Below, piece after piece: positions 1-7,012 of a DNA stretch of 21,809 nucleotides. How positions within the stretch are numbered: the stretch's first letter is position 1; every line of letters starts with the position of its first letter. Origin of the DNA: Porphyromonadaceae bacterium UBA7048 (GTDB taxonomy: Bacteria; Bacteroidota; Bacteroidia; Bacteroidales; Muribaculaceae); contig DLAL01000023.1 of assembly GCA_002493945.1 (NCBI GenBank), forward strand, positions 1 to 21,809. The letters are read 5' to 3'. A program made the translations under genes and the position numbers. The notes beneath the pieces are model-generated. The model worked only from the letters and a program-made list of their open reading frames with translations. It made no database searches and was not told the origin of the DNA.

Positions 1-50
1 AGAAATTTAATTCAACCAACGAGTCAATTAACGTTTTAACTACATTCGTC

Positions 51-608
51 ATGAAACCTCTCGTAAACGTCAACTATCTGGCATCGAGCCGCTGGTGGTG
101 GCTCATTTTTGCTGTCGGTATTCTCATGGTCCTCGGCGGCTTCGCCTATTGGTTCTGGCCTGCTGCCGGATATGCCGTAGCCTCTCAAATTTTCGGCTGG
201 CTGCTCGTGCTTGCAGGCATCGTCCAGCTCTGTGTAGCCGCCGGTCCCAATCCGGCACGCGGATGGGGATGGTGGATAGCCGGCGGCATCATCGACATGT
301 TCATCGGCTTCATGCTGGTGCGCAGCGTGATACTGTCGGAGATGGTATTCCCTTACTTCCTCGCCATCATCTTCGTGTTCTGGGGCATTGAGGCTCTGTT
401 CGGCGCCGCCATAGGCCGCCGCGCCCGCTACTGGTGGCTCGGAGTCATCAACGGCATCCTTCTGCTCCTCATCGGATTCTTCTTCATCGAGGCCGGCTAC
501 ACCAGCGACATGCTGATGGTATCGTTCCTGGCAGCTATCGCCTTCATCTACTGGGGCATCACCATAGCCATCGCAGCATGCGAGATGAAGCCTGTCAAGG
601 AAAGCTGA
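51..608 (+). CDS. HdeD-like (DUF308) multi-pass membrane protein
   Basis: The 185-residue product is almost wholly hydrophobic, with about six membrane segments. Each pair of helices is separated by a short Arg- or Trp-rich loop, for example the GRRARYWWLG turn near residue 122. The internal repetition of Trp-Gly-x-x-Gly-type helices, the length (HdeD-family proteins are about 180-190 residues) and the charged KPVKES tail fit the HdeD/DUF308 family. In enterobacteria HdeD is linked to acid resistance, but the molecular activity is unknown and the role in Bacteroidota is not established. The ATG at 51 follows an AT-rich leader, as is normal for this phylum. It appears to be a single-gene unit, followed by a large nested hairpin (639-688). 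I am confident of the family and not of the function. Confidence 0.8.
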   Translation: MKPLVNVNYLASSRWWWLIFAVGILMVLGGFAYWFWPAAGYAVASQIFGWLLVLAGIVQLCVAAGPNPARGWGWWIAGGIIDMFIGFMLVRSVILSEMVFPYFLAIIFVFWGIEALFGAAIGRRARYWWLGVINGILLLLIGFFFIEAGYTSDMLMVSFLAAIAFIYWGITIAIAACEMKPVKES

Positions 609-638
609 CAGTCCTCACCGATACAGACCGTACATAAT

Positions 639-688
639 GGCAGCCTGCGTCAAAAGCCCCTTGCCGGGGCGAGTAGACGCGGGCTGCC
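639..688 (+). terminator. Nested GC-rich hairpin downstream of the HdeD-like gene
   Basis: GGCAGCC (639-645) pairs exactly with GGCTGCC (682-688), GCGTC (647-651) with GACGC (676-680), and GCCCC (656-660) with GGGGC (666-670). The innermost loop is TTGCC and there is one purine-rich internal loop (AAAA opposite GAGTA). It lies 31 bases after the HdeD-like stop, so it probably ends that transcript. No T-run follows, so a structured small RNA or a processed 3' end is also possible. Confidence 0.45.
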
Positions 689-765
689 GCTTATCCTGCG
701 ACGGCCGATTTACATAAAAATCATTAAAAGGACAGGATAAAAGGCGCTGTTACCGTTTTTTTTTC

Positions 766-774
766 TATTTTTGT
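766..774 (+). promoter_or_regulatory. Bacteroidota -7 promoter element
   Basis: TATTTTTGT matches the TAnnTTTGY -7 consensus exactly and lies 67 bases before the start codon at 842. No clear TTTG -33 box is visible at the expected spacing. A T-rich stretch (756-764) lies just upstream. It is probably the promoter of the Trp/Gly-rich secreted protein. Confidence 0.55.
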
Positions 775-841
775 AATAAACTTGCCGACAGTGTGCCTGT
801 CTAAAGTAAGAAAGGATAGAATAAAGCAACTCAGATACGAT

Positions 842-2029
842 ATGAAAAAGATCACCTGTACTCTCACCATCCTGCTCGCAGCCCTGCTGGCCGCTCCGGC
901 CACCGTGTCGGCTCAGGATCCATATGATGATCTGTACTTCTCGCCCTCGAAAGAAGCGGAGAAGAAGAAAAAAGCCGAAGAGGCGCGCCGCAAGGCTCAG
1001 GCCGAGTGGGACGCCACGTACGGCACACCCTCCGCCGACACATACACCGGCGGCTCGACGATGCCGCGCAACGTCGACGTCGACGTGTTCAACCGCCGCA
1101 ATTCCGACGCTGCCAATGCTTCCGGACTCACCGAGGACATGTCCGGCAACGACGCCTTCGCCTACACACGGCGGCTCGAGCGCTATCACAACCCTGACAT
1201 CGTGTCGGCGTCGAACGACTCCACGCTTCAGGAGTACTATTACAGCACTCCGTCGGAGAGCGACATCAACGTATACGTCATCAACACCATCGACCCCTTT
1301 GACTACGGCTGGGGCGCCACTCCCTGGTCGTGGGGATGGTACAATCCCTACCGCTATAACTTCTGGGGGCCGCGCTGGAGCATAGGCTGGGGCTTCGACC
1401 CGTGGTTTGACTTCAGCTGGGGATGGGGCTCGCCCTGGTACGGTCCCTCATGGGGCTGGGGCTGGAGTTCACCCTGGTACGGTCCCTCGTGGGGCTGGGG
1501 TTGGGGCTGGACCGGCGGCTGCCACTGGCATCCCTCATGGGGCGGCGCACCTCTGCCTCCAGGCGGTCACCACGGCTGGGCTTCAAGGCCGATGCGTCCA
1601 GGATTCAACGGCGGACGCGGCAACGCTACAGCGAGCCGCCGTCCCGGCTACGGCATCACCCGTCCGGGCAGTCAGAACCGTCCGACCTGGTCGGGAGCAT
1701 CGTCGGGAGCAAACAGCCGTCCCGGCTACCGTCCCGGCAACGCCTCGCGTCCCGGTTCGACCTACCGTCCTTCGGGCACGTCGCGCCCCGGCTCGTCAGA
1801 CATCTACCGCCCCGGTTCATCCGGCAACAATAACAACAACAGCTACCGTCCGTCGAACAACAGCCGCCGCGGCAACTCCGGCAACAGCTACAACTATAAC
1901 TCCGGCTCCTCGCAGCGCAACAGCAGTCCGTCGTGGAACTCCTCGCGCGGCAGCAACAATTCCTCGCGCGGAGGCGGTGGCGGCGGTTCGTACCGCGGCG
2001 GAGGCGGAGGTGGCCGAGGCCGCCGGTAA
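842..2029 (+). CDS. Secreted Trp/Gly/Arg-rich low-complexity protein
   Basis: The 395-residue product starts with a clear Sec signal peptide (residues 1-25, ending TVSAQ), which fixes the start at the ATG at 842 rather than at the upstream in-frame TTG. Next come a charged Lys/Glu/Ala helix (about 35-60) and a polar stretch. A strongly aromatic Trp/Gly/Pro region (about 155-235) follows, containing two tandem copies of SPWYGPSWGWGWS-type units. Then come RPG-type repeats (about 265-335), an Asn/Ser-rich tract and a C-terminal RGG-like tail ending GGGGRGRR. Similar Bacteroidales proteins are often auto-named after vitellogenin through composition alone, and that name should not be believed. 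No enzyme domain is visible. A role as a surface-associated, perhaps polyanion-binding or structural protein is inference. The next gene is an outer-membrane porin in the same direction. Confidence 0.75.
   Translation: MKKITCTLTILLAALLAAPATVSAQDPYDDLYFSPSKEAEKKKKAEEARRKAQAEWDATYGTPSADTYTGGSTMPRNVDVDVFNRRNSDAANASGLTEDMSGNDAFAYTRRLERYHNPDIVSASNDSTLQEYYYSTPSESDINVYVINTIDPFDYGWGATPWSWGWYNPYRYNFWGPRWSIGWGFDPWFDFSWGWGSPWYGPSWGWGWSSPWYGPSWGWGWGWTGGCHWHPSWGGAPLPPGGHHGWASRPMRPGFNGGRGNATASRRPGYGITRPGSQNRPTWSGASSGANSRPGYRPGNASRPGSTYRPSGTSRPGSSDIYRPGSSGNNNNNSYRPSNNSRRGNSGNSYNYNSGSSQRNSSPSWNSSRGSNNSSRGGGGGGSYRGGGGGGRGRR
1430..1507 (+). repeat. Two tandem 39-bp units coding for a Trp-rich repeat
   Basis: Positions 1430-1468 and 1469-1507 are near-identical 39-base (13-codon) units inside the Trp/Gly-rich gene. 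Each encodes SPWYGPSWGWGW plus one residue. Most differences are at third codon positions, which suggests an older duplication kept for its protein sequence. Confidence 0.8.
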
Positions 2030-2078
2030 AGCCTGTTCGCCGGCCGTTAAAGCCTGACTCCATTTTCTCTCTCCCGGT

Positions 2079-2136
2079 CCGGGCCATTTTTGCTTCTTGA
2101 TTGTTATTCATAGTGTAACCGAAGGCAATGGCCCGG
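2079..2136 (+). other. 10-bp inverted repeat in the 2030-2182 intergenic region
   Basis: CCGGGCCATT (2079-2088) is the exact reverse complement of AATGGCCCGG (2127-2136), with 38 bases between the arms. It could form a stem in the leader of the FadL-family gene or end the upstream transcript. A near-consensus -7 box, CATTTTTGC (2085-2093), overlaps the first arm. Either function is speculative. Confidence 0.35.
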
Positions 2137-2182
2137 GCTTCAACATTTTTCCAACCACAGTTCAACTAAAGACGCACACATT

Positions 2183-3805
2183 ATGAACCGAAGGATAACC
2201 ACCGCCCTGCTGCTGGCAGCGGCTGCAACAGGAGCAAGTATGGCCCAGTCGGCCTATGACGCTTACTCACTCATTCCCACCCAGCTCAGGGGCACGGCAC
2301 GCTTCGTGTCGATGGGTGGTGCTTTCACATCGCTCGGCGGCGACCTATCGACGCTGGGACAGAACCCGGCCGGTCTGGCCATGTACCGCTACAACGACAT
2401 AGGCGCCACGCTCAACATCAGCGCCGCATCATTCAACGCAGCCACCAACCAGGGCTCATTAAGCCACAACCAGACCAAAGCCTACTTCGACAACTTCGGA
2501 TACGCCGGCGTGGTGAACCTCAACGGCGCCATGCGCTCGTTCAACTGGGGCGTGAGCTACAGCCGCCTGCAGTCGTTCGACCGCGTCTCAAGCGGCCGCA
2601 TGTACCCCACCACGACGTCGCTCACCAACTACATCGCCAACTACACCAACGGCATCAACTCCGACGACATCCTTGAGACGAAGGACTTCAACCCCTTCGA
2701 GACAGGAGAAGACTGGCTCTCGATACTGGCATATAATTCGTTCATGATCAACAATACGGCCGGAAGCAACACCAGCTACGCCGGTCTCTTCAAGAACAAT
2801 ACCAACGGCGACGCCATGTTCGAGCTACACGAGTTCGGCCATGTCGACGAATACAACATCGACTTCGCCGGCAACATCTCCGACATCGTTTACTGGGGCG
2901 TAGGCGTAGGCATCATGGACATGGAGTACAGCGCCGAGACGAACTACTCCGAAAGCATGTCGGAAGCCCTGGTCTACAACTCCACCGCTGACGCTCTCAG
3001 CAACGGCGACGCCGAGTACTATCTCTACAATCAGAAACACGTCAACGGAACCGGAGCCAACATCAAGGTCGGCCTCATCCTGCGTCCCGTCGACCAGCTG
3101 CGCATCGGTCTTGCCGTCCACACCCCCACGTGGATGCACCTGTCGCACTACGGCTACGGCGCCACCGACTACAGCTACACCCCCGTCAACGAAGCCACCG
3201 GCGAGGCCAACGGCGCCATCACATCGAGCAAAGACCCGTACTACACTCCCGACTTCGACTACCGCTCGCGCCTGAACACACCCTGGCGCATCATGGCCGG
3301 TATCTCGTACGTCATCGGCGGACGTGCCATCATCAGCGCCGACTACGAGCACATAGCCTACAACGACATGAAGCTCAAACAGGAAAATACGGGATTCTAC
3401 GGAGGATTCTCCGACAACGAATATGCCAATGCCGATGTGAAGGAATACTTCAAGGGTTCGGACATATTCCGTCTCGGCGCCGAACTCCGCGTGACCAACA
3501 GCTTCAGCATCCGTGCCGGCTACAACTATCAGTCGACCGCCGTTCGTGACGCCGCCACCGCACCCGGGGCAAACATCTACACCTACGGCACCGACCCGAG
3601 CTACTCGTTCTACGGCGACATCAACAACGTATCCGTCGGTCTCGGCTACCGCTACGGCGGCTGGTACATCGACTTCGCCTACCAGCACTCACGCCGCGAA
3701 GGCACCTACCACGCATTCACCGACTTTGCCGGACAGTTCGCTCCCACAGCCAAGCTCAAGAACACCTACAACAACTTCGTCCTCTCCACCGGATTCCGGT
3801 TCTAA
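2183..3805 (+). CDS. OmpP1/FadL-family outer-membrane transport protein
   Basis: The 540-residue protein has a signal peptide (residues 1-22, ending SMAQ), then a FadL-type N-terminal plug region. GTARFVSMGGAFTSLGGD lies near residues 37-54, and the conserved NPAG motif is at 61-64. The rest is alternating aromatic and polar strands typical of a beta-barrel, ending in STGFRF with the terminal Phe expected for outer-membrane insertion. FadL/TodX proteins let hydrophobic compounds such as fatty acids or aromatics pass the outer membrane. Bacteroidales members are sometimes labelled hemin receptors, but the substrate here cannot be read from sequence. The start is the ATG at 2183, since the signal peptide begins there. 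The stop codon overlaps the stop of the convergent VanZ-like gene. Confidence 0.85.
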   Translation: MNRRITTALLLAAAATGASMAQSAYDAYSLIPTQLRGTARFVSMGGAFTSLGGDLSTLGQNPAGLAMYRYNDIGATLNISAASFNAATNQGSLSHNQTKAYFDNFGYAGVVNLNGAMRSFNWGVSYSRLQSFDRVSSGRMYPTTTSLTNYIANYTNGINSDDILETKDFNPFETGEDWLSILAYNSFMINNTAGSNTSYAGLFKNNTNGDAMFELHEFGHVDEYNIDFAGNISDIVYWGVGVGIMDMEYSAETNYSESMSEALVYNSTADALSNGDAEYYLYNQKHVNGTGANIKVGLILRPVDQLRIGLAVHTPTWMHLSHYGYGATDYSYTPVNEATGEANGAITSSKDPYYTPDFDYRSRLNTPWRIMAGISYVIGGRAIISADYEHIAYNDMKLKQENTGFYGGFSDNEYANADVKEYFKGSDIFRLGAELRVTNSFSIRAGYNYQSTAVRDAATAPGANIYTYGTDPSYSFYGDINNVSVGLGYRYGGWYIDFAYQHSRREGTYHAFTDFAGQFAPTAKLKNTYNNFVLSTGFRF

Positions 3806-4203
3806 CGACGGCGGTGCCCCAGCACCCTCCGCACTGCCGGAGGGGCTGTGAAAGCCGCCACGACTATGCCGGCGCAGTCGGCTATGAGGTCGTAGGAGTC
3901 GCCCGAACGGCCGTTGTGCATCTCAGTCTGCATGATCTCTGTCAGCAGACCGAAGAGCGCGACGGCCATTCCTATTATCATAAGGGCACGGCGGCCTATG
4001 GTCATGTGCGCGCGGACGCGGTCGAAGCATATGGCTCCGAAAAGTCCGCCGAACATCACGGCGTGTATGAGTTTGTCAAGATGAGGTATGGCAGGAAAGC
4101 GGTCGGCCACGACAGGATGGGCGTTCAGGGTGGCATAGAGTATCAGCGCCACACACACGGCCGACGGCCACCAGCGCTTCAGGATGATGAGGAATCTGTT
4201 CAT
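3802..4203 (-). CDS. VanZ-like family membrane protein
   Basis: This 133-residue protein has about four membrane helices and the two VanZ-like signatures. PHLDKLIHAVMFGGL lies at residues 40-54, and TEIMQ (88-92) is followed by RSGDSYDLIAD (99-109). VanZ of enterococci gives low-level teicoplanin resistance by an unknown mechanism. Stand-alone VanZ-like proteins in Bacteroidota have no proven role, so a resistance label would be unsafe. Its ATG overlaps the TGA of the upstream LytM-like gene in an ATGA arrangement, which implies translational coupling. It is the last gene of the parC-led transcript. Its TAG stop (3802-3804) overlaps the stop of the facing FadL-family gene. Confidence 0.85.
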   Translation of the reverse strand: MNRFLIILKRWWPSAVCVALILYATLNAHPVVADRFPAIPHLDKLIHAVMFGGLFGAICFDRVRAHMTIGRRALMIIGMAVALFGLLTEIMQTEMHNGRSGDSYDLIADCAGIVVAAFTAPPAVRRVLGHRRR

Positions 4204-5003
4204 AGACTGATATATTCGCCGGGATTAAGGGGCGTGCCATTGTGCCACAGTTCGAATCCTGCGGTGCCGTCGGCGGCAGTACGGCCTATGCGCTGGGCTC
4301 CGGCGATTTTGGCCCCGCGCTGCACGTAGGTCTCGGCAAGGTCGGTGTACACGCTGATGAAGTCGCCCGGATGCTGCACAACTACGGTGGTGCGGCCGCG
4401 CGAATCAGTGGTGAGACTCACCACCGTACCTCGGTAGACCGACGTCACGGCAGCCTCGCGGCCGCCGGTGACCGTCACGCCGCTGCCCGTTGGCTCGACC
4501 GATGTGATGGCCGACATGGGCGGCGTGAATATCAGTCCCTCGGCGGCGATGGGCGAAAGCACCGAGAGATTGAAGCGCTCCTCCTCGGTGTACTGGCGCA
4601 CGAACTCACGCTCTGCATCGGATGCAAAGAGAAGCGAATCGGCGGCAAGCACCTTCTCGGCGGCGATGCGCATGGCGGAGTCCTCGGGAATACTGTCGCT
4701 CAGGATAGACACAATATTGGATATGTAGGCATCGTTGATGCGTGCGGCATGCTGGAGGGAGTCGAGGCGCAGGGCCGTCTCTATATAGCGGCCGCGCAGG
4801 TCGCCTCCGAGATTCGGCGGCAGGAGGCGCCGCATGGGCGTATATGCCATGATGAGCCACACCAGGGCCGCACCGGCTGCCACGACGGTGACCGTGCCGG
4901 CGATGACCTTGGCCCGGGTCATGCGTATCGACCACACGCGGTTGAAGGTATTCTCCTTGATGAAGTCGAGCCGGTATCGGGCCGGATTCTTATACTTGCT
5001 CAT
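4200..5003 (-). CDS. Membrane-anchored degenerate LytM/M23 domain protein
   Basis: From the ATG at 5003 the product has 267 residues: a basic cytoplasmic N-terminus, one membrane helix (about 31-52), a helical periplasmic segment (about 70-145) and a C-terminal LytM/M23-like domain (about 155-267). The fold signature is seen in VVVQHPGDFISVYTDL and the G-x-x-IG strand pattern that follows. However, the HxGxD zinc motif is absent and the usual HLHFE becomes GFELWHNG. The domain is therefore probably inactive as an endopeptidase and may instead activate a cell-wall amidase or bind peptidoglycan, as EnvC and NlpD do. That role is inference. The start at 5003 is chosen over a possible start at 5039 because it gives an ATGA overlap with the S41 gene and a normal N-terminus. 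Confidence 0.8.
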   Translation of the reverse strand: MSKYKNPARYRLDFIKENTFNRVWSIRMTRAKVIAGTVTVVAAGAALVWLIMAYTPMRRLLPPNLGGDLRGRYIETALRLDSLQHAARINDAYISNIVSILSDSIPEDSAMRIAAEKVLAADSLLFASDAEREFVRQYTEEERFNLSVLSPIAAEGLIFTPPMSAITSVEPTGSGVTVTGGREAAVTSVYRGTVVSLTTDSRGRTTVVVQHPGDFISVYTDLAETYVQRGAKIAGAQRIGRTAADGTAGFELWHNGTPLNPGEYISL

Positions 5004-6154
5004 AGACGTAGCAGAAGTGGTTGGAAAGGATGCGCGCACATGGTCAGCGACGAGCCGATGTCGGCCGGCCTGTTGGTGTCGGGAGAGTCGGGAGCATCAG
5101 GAGAGTCAGGACGGTTCTCCTCGGCATAGCGGTTGATGGCCGTGATGGCGAATTCGAGAATCGTGTCCACGCCCTTGGCGGCGTCCTCGGGATTCATGTC
5201 CACCTCGCCGCCTGCGCTCGGGCTGATGCCGCTCTCGGTGAGCTGCATCTGTGCGTCGTAGACCGGAGCGGCCGAGAACCGCACGCTCCATCCGCACGGC
5301 AGCTCCGAGGAGAAAGGCATGCCGCATCCTCCGCCCGTGCGGTCGCCCACGATGGCCACCTGGGGCAGATACTGCATGACGCTCACAAAGTTGTTGGCGG
5401 CGCTGAATGTGCTGCGGTTGGTCAGTATGATGACGGGCTTGAACCAGCGGACATGCTTCGTGGCCGGGTCGAAGTAGTATGCGTAAGGCTCGGAGAAGTC
5501 GTCGTGTCCCGGCCCTGTCTTGTGTGATATGTATCCGGCGAGGGTGCGTTCCTCAAGGAAGTGCGCGGCTATGCGCTCGACGTTGGTGATGTCGCCGCCG
5601 CCGTTGTCGCGGATGTCGATGATGAGTCCGTCGGCCTCGCGCATGGAGTACAGCATATTGTCGATGAAACTCTCACCTGCGCACACCGTGAAACTCGAAT
5701 AGCGGACATAGGCCACCTTGCGGTCCTCGAGATACTTGTAGCGGAATCCGCCTCCGCTGTGCCAGTCGAAGTCGAGATAGTACTGCTCGATGAGGCGGTC
5801 ATCATAGTTCTGCGGATAGTCGCTCCACCACTTGCGGTAGTAGCTGACGTCGAACCACGACGACAGGTTGGTGTGTCCGTCGCGGAGCTCGTCGAGCATG
5901 TCGGCGCAGTGGTCGAAGAGCTGCCTGGCGTCCCAGTCGGCCTTTATCGCCGCGCGGTAGCGCTGCCCTACTTCCTGCCAGTCGACGTCCTTGTCACCGA
6001 AGAAGCAGTAGTGCTCGTCGAGCACTGTCCAGAGCGCATCGAAATTGCCGTAGACGTCGTTGTCCCACTCCTCGATGTGGTGGCAGGACTGGAGTCCGGC
6101 GGCTACGGGAGTCAGCAGCGCCGCGCATATAAGTATATTGCGTATCAGTTTCAT
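5000..6154 (-). CDS. S41-family (C-terminal processing type) peptidase lipoprotein
   Basis: The 384-residue protein has a lipoprotein signal peptide with lipobox LQSC (Cys24). A helical N-terminal domain follows, with LRDGHTNL at 90-97, as in tail-specific-protease relatives. The catalytic core contains LIIDIRDNGGG (about 177-187) and TNRSTFSAANNF (about 245-256), where Ser251 is the likely nucleophile. GDRTGGGCGMPF follows near 270. S41 enzymes cleave proteins near their C-termini, usually in the periplasm. No PDZ domain is obvious between the helical domain and the core, which is common in Bacteroidales S41 lipoproteins. The last 35 residues are an unusual SPD-rich tail. It lies 15 bases after the DUF3316 gene's stop and overlaps the LytM-like gene by ATGA. 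The substrate is unknown. Confidence 0.85.
   Translation of the reverse strand: MKLIRNILICAALLTPVAAGLQSCHHIEEWDNDVYGNFDALWTVLDEHYCFFGDKDVDWQEVGQRYRAAIKADWDARQLFDHCADMLDELRDGHTNLSSWFDVSYYRKWWSDYPQNYDDRLIEQYYLDFDWHSGGGFRYKYLEDRKVAYVRYSSFTVCAGESFIDNMLYSMREADGLIIDIRDNGGGDITNVERIAAHFLEERTLAGYISHKTGPGHDDFSEPYAYYFDPATKHVRWFKPVIILTNRSTFSAANNFVSVMQYLPQVAIVGDRTGGGCGMPFSSELPCGWSVRFSAAPVYDAQMQLTESGISPSAGGEVDMNPEDAAKGVDTILEFAITAINRYAEENRPDSPDAPDSPDTNRPADIGSSLTMCAHPFQPLLLRL
5079..5110 (-). repeat. Short imperfect repeats coding for an SPD-rich tail
   Basis: Imperfect 9-base units (variants of GTCGGGAGA on the + strand) encode the DSPDAPDSPD stretch near the C-terminus of the S41 protein. Length could vary by replication slippage without changing frame, because the units are multiples of three. 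Confidence 0.55.
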
Positions 6155-6169
6155 CGTAGTCGGCAGTTT

Positions 6170-7012
6170 TTAGTACATGGCACTTATCACGCGGGCGTGC
6201 TCGCCGCCGTCGCTGCGGTCGGCCGAAAGCGATATCCACTCCGAGGCGACGCCGATGACGGCCGTATGTGTCACACGCCGCGTCACCAGATGCGCCTCCT
6301 TCGTCGACAAGACGGCGCAGCGGTAGCCCAGACGGAGGACGGTAGCTCCGAAGCGGAGGTCGACCGTGGCGAGGTTGTCGAGTCTGAAGAAGTTGCCCGG
6401 CCACGCGCAGTGCGCGAGCTTGCTCCGGTCTCCGAGGTAAATCTCGTAGTACAGTTCGCCGTACTGCGGACCGAAGAACACTCCGGTGAGCGGCAGTTCG
6501 GCCATGTAGCGCGCGCAGAATGGGATGCCCCGGAGGCGGCCATTGTACAGCGCGCCGGCAGCGGCGTTGACGGTCCACGCGCATTTGGCCGATGCCGGAT
6601 TGTTGCTGTTGCGGGCGTTGTAGAAGACGCCTCCGTCGATGCCGGTGCTGCCGCCGGCCAGGACGCTCCATCCTCCGCTGAAGTTGAAGCGGCGCATCAT
6701 GCCCCACGTATAGGAGAGGTCAAGGTCGAGCATGCTCGCGTTGCGCGCCGGATTCTGAGCCGACTCGAAGCCCACACGGGCGTTCATGCGCATGACCCAG
6801 CGCGAGGGGTCGAACTTCATGGCCTGCATGCGCTCATAGTTGAGCGCCAGGGCGAAGCCCGAATACTTGAGAGGCGAGAGGTAGGTGTCGGCAAGGTGTG
6901 AGCTGCCTGCCTCGAGGGTGTAGGCCGAGAGCACGGGGCGCATCTGGGCGCTTGCCGCCGCGGCGCATACAAGCGCCGCGGCCAGAGAGAGTATTCTAAA
7001 GAGTTTCGTCAT
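6170..7012 (-). CDS. DUF3316-like exported protein
   Basis: From the ATG at 7012 the product has 280 residues and a signal peptide (residues 1-23, ending AAASAQ). The mature part is rich in aromatic residues and alternating beta-strands (for example YLSPLKYSGFALALNYERMQ and later LRLGYRCAVL), which fits a small outer-membrane or periplasmic beta-barrel. The pattern matches Bacteroidales DUF3316 proteins, whose function is unknown. The start overlaps the 3' end of parC by 17 bases, so the two genes are likely cotranscribed. A longer in-frame reading upstream would run through parC and lack a signal peptide, so it was not used. Confidence 0.75.
   Translation of the reverse strand: MTKLFRILSLAAALVCAAAASAQMRPVLSAYTLEAGSSHLADTYLSPLKYSGFALALNYERMQAMKFDPSRWVMRMNARVGFESAQNPARNASMLDLDLSYTWGMMRRFNFSGGWSVLAGGSTGIDGGVFYNARNSNNPASAKCAWTVNAAAGALYNGRLRGIPFCARYMAELPLTGVFFGPQYGELYYEIYLGDRSKLAHCAWPGNFFRLDNLATVDLRFGATVLRLGYRCAVLSTKEAHLVTRRVTHTAVIGVASEWISLSADRSDGGEHARVISAMY

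Noticed and set aside
3802..4203. Glycopeptide-resistance gene vanZ
   Set aside because: Only the broad VanZ-like fold is present. There is no van cluster, and Gram-negative VanZ-like proteins are not resistance determinants by default.
5106..5120. 15-base identity with 21306-21320 (GTCAGGACGGTTCTC)
   Set aside because: Both copies code for the same short ENRPD peptide in unrelated genes and have no flanking repeats, so this looks like chance and not a mobile or uptake sequence.
5561..6901. 446-codon open frame antisense to the S41 and DUF3316 genes
   Set aside because: It spans two well-supported genes and their junction and shows no recognisable motif.
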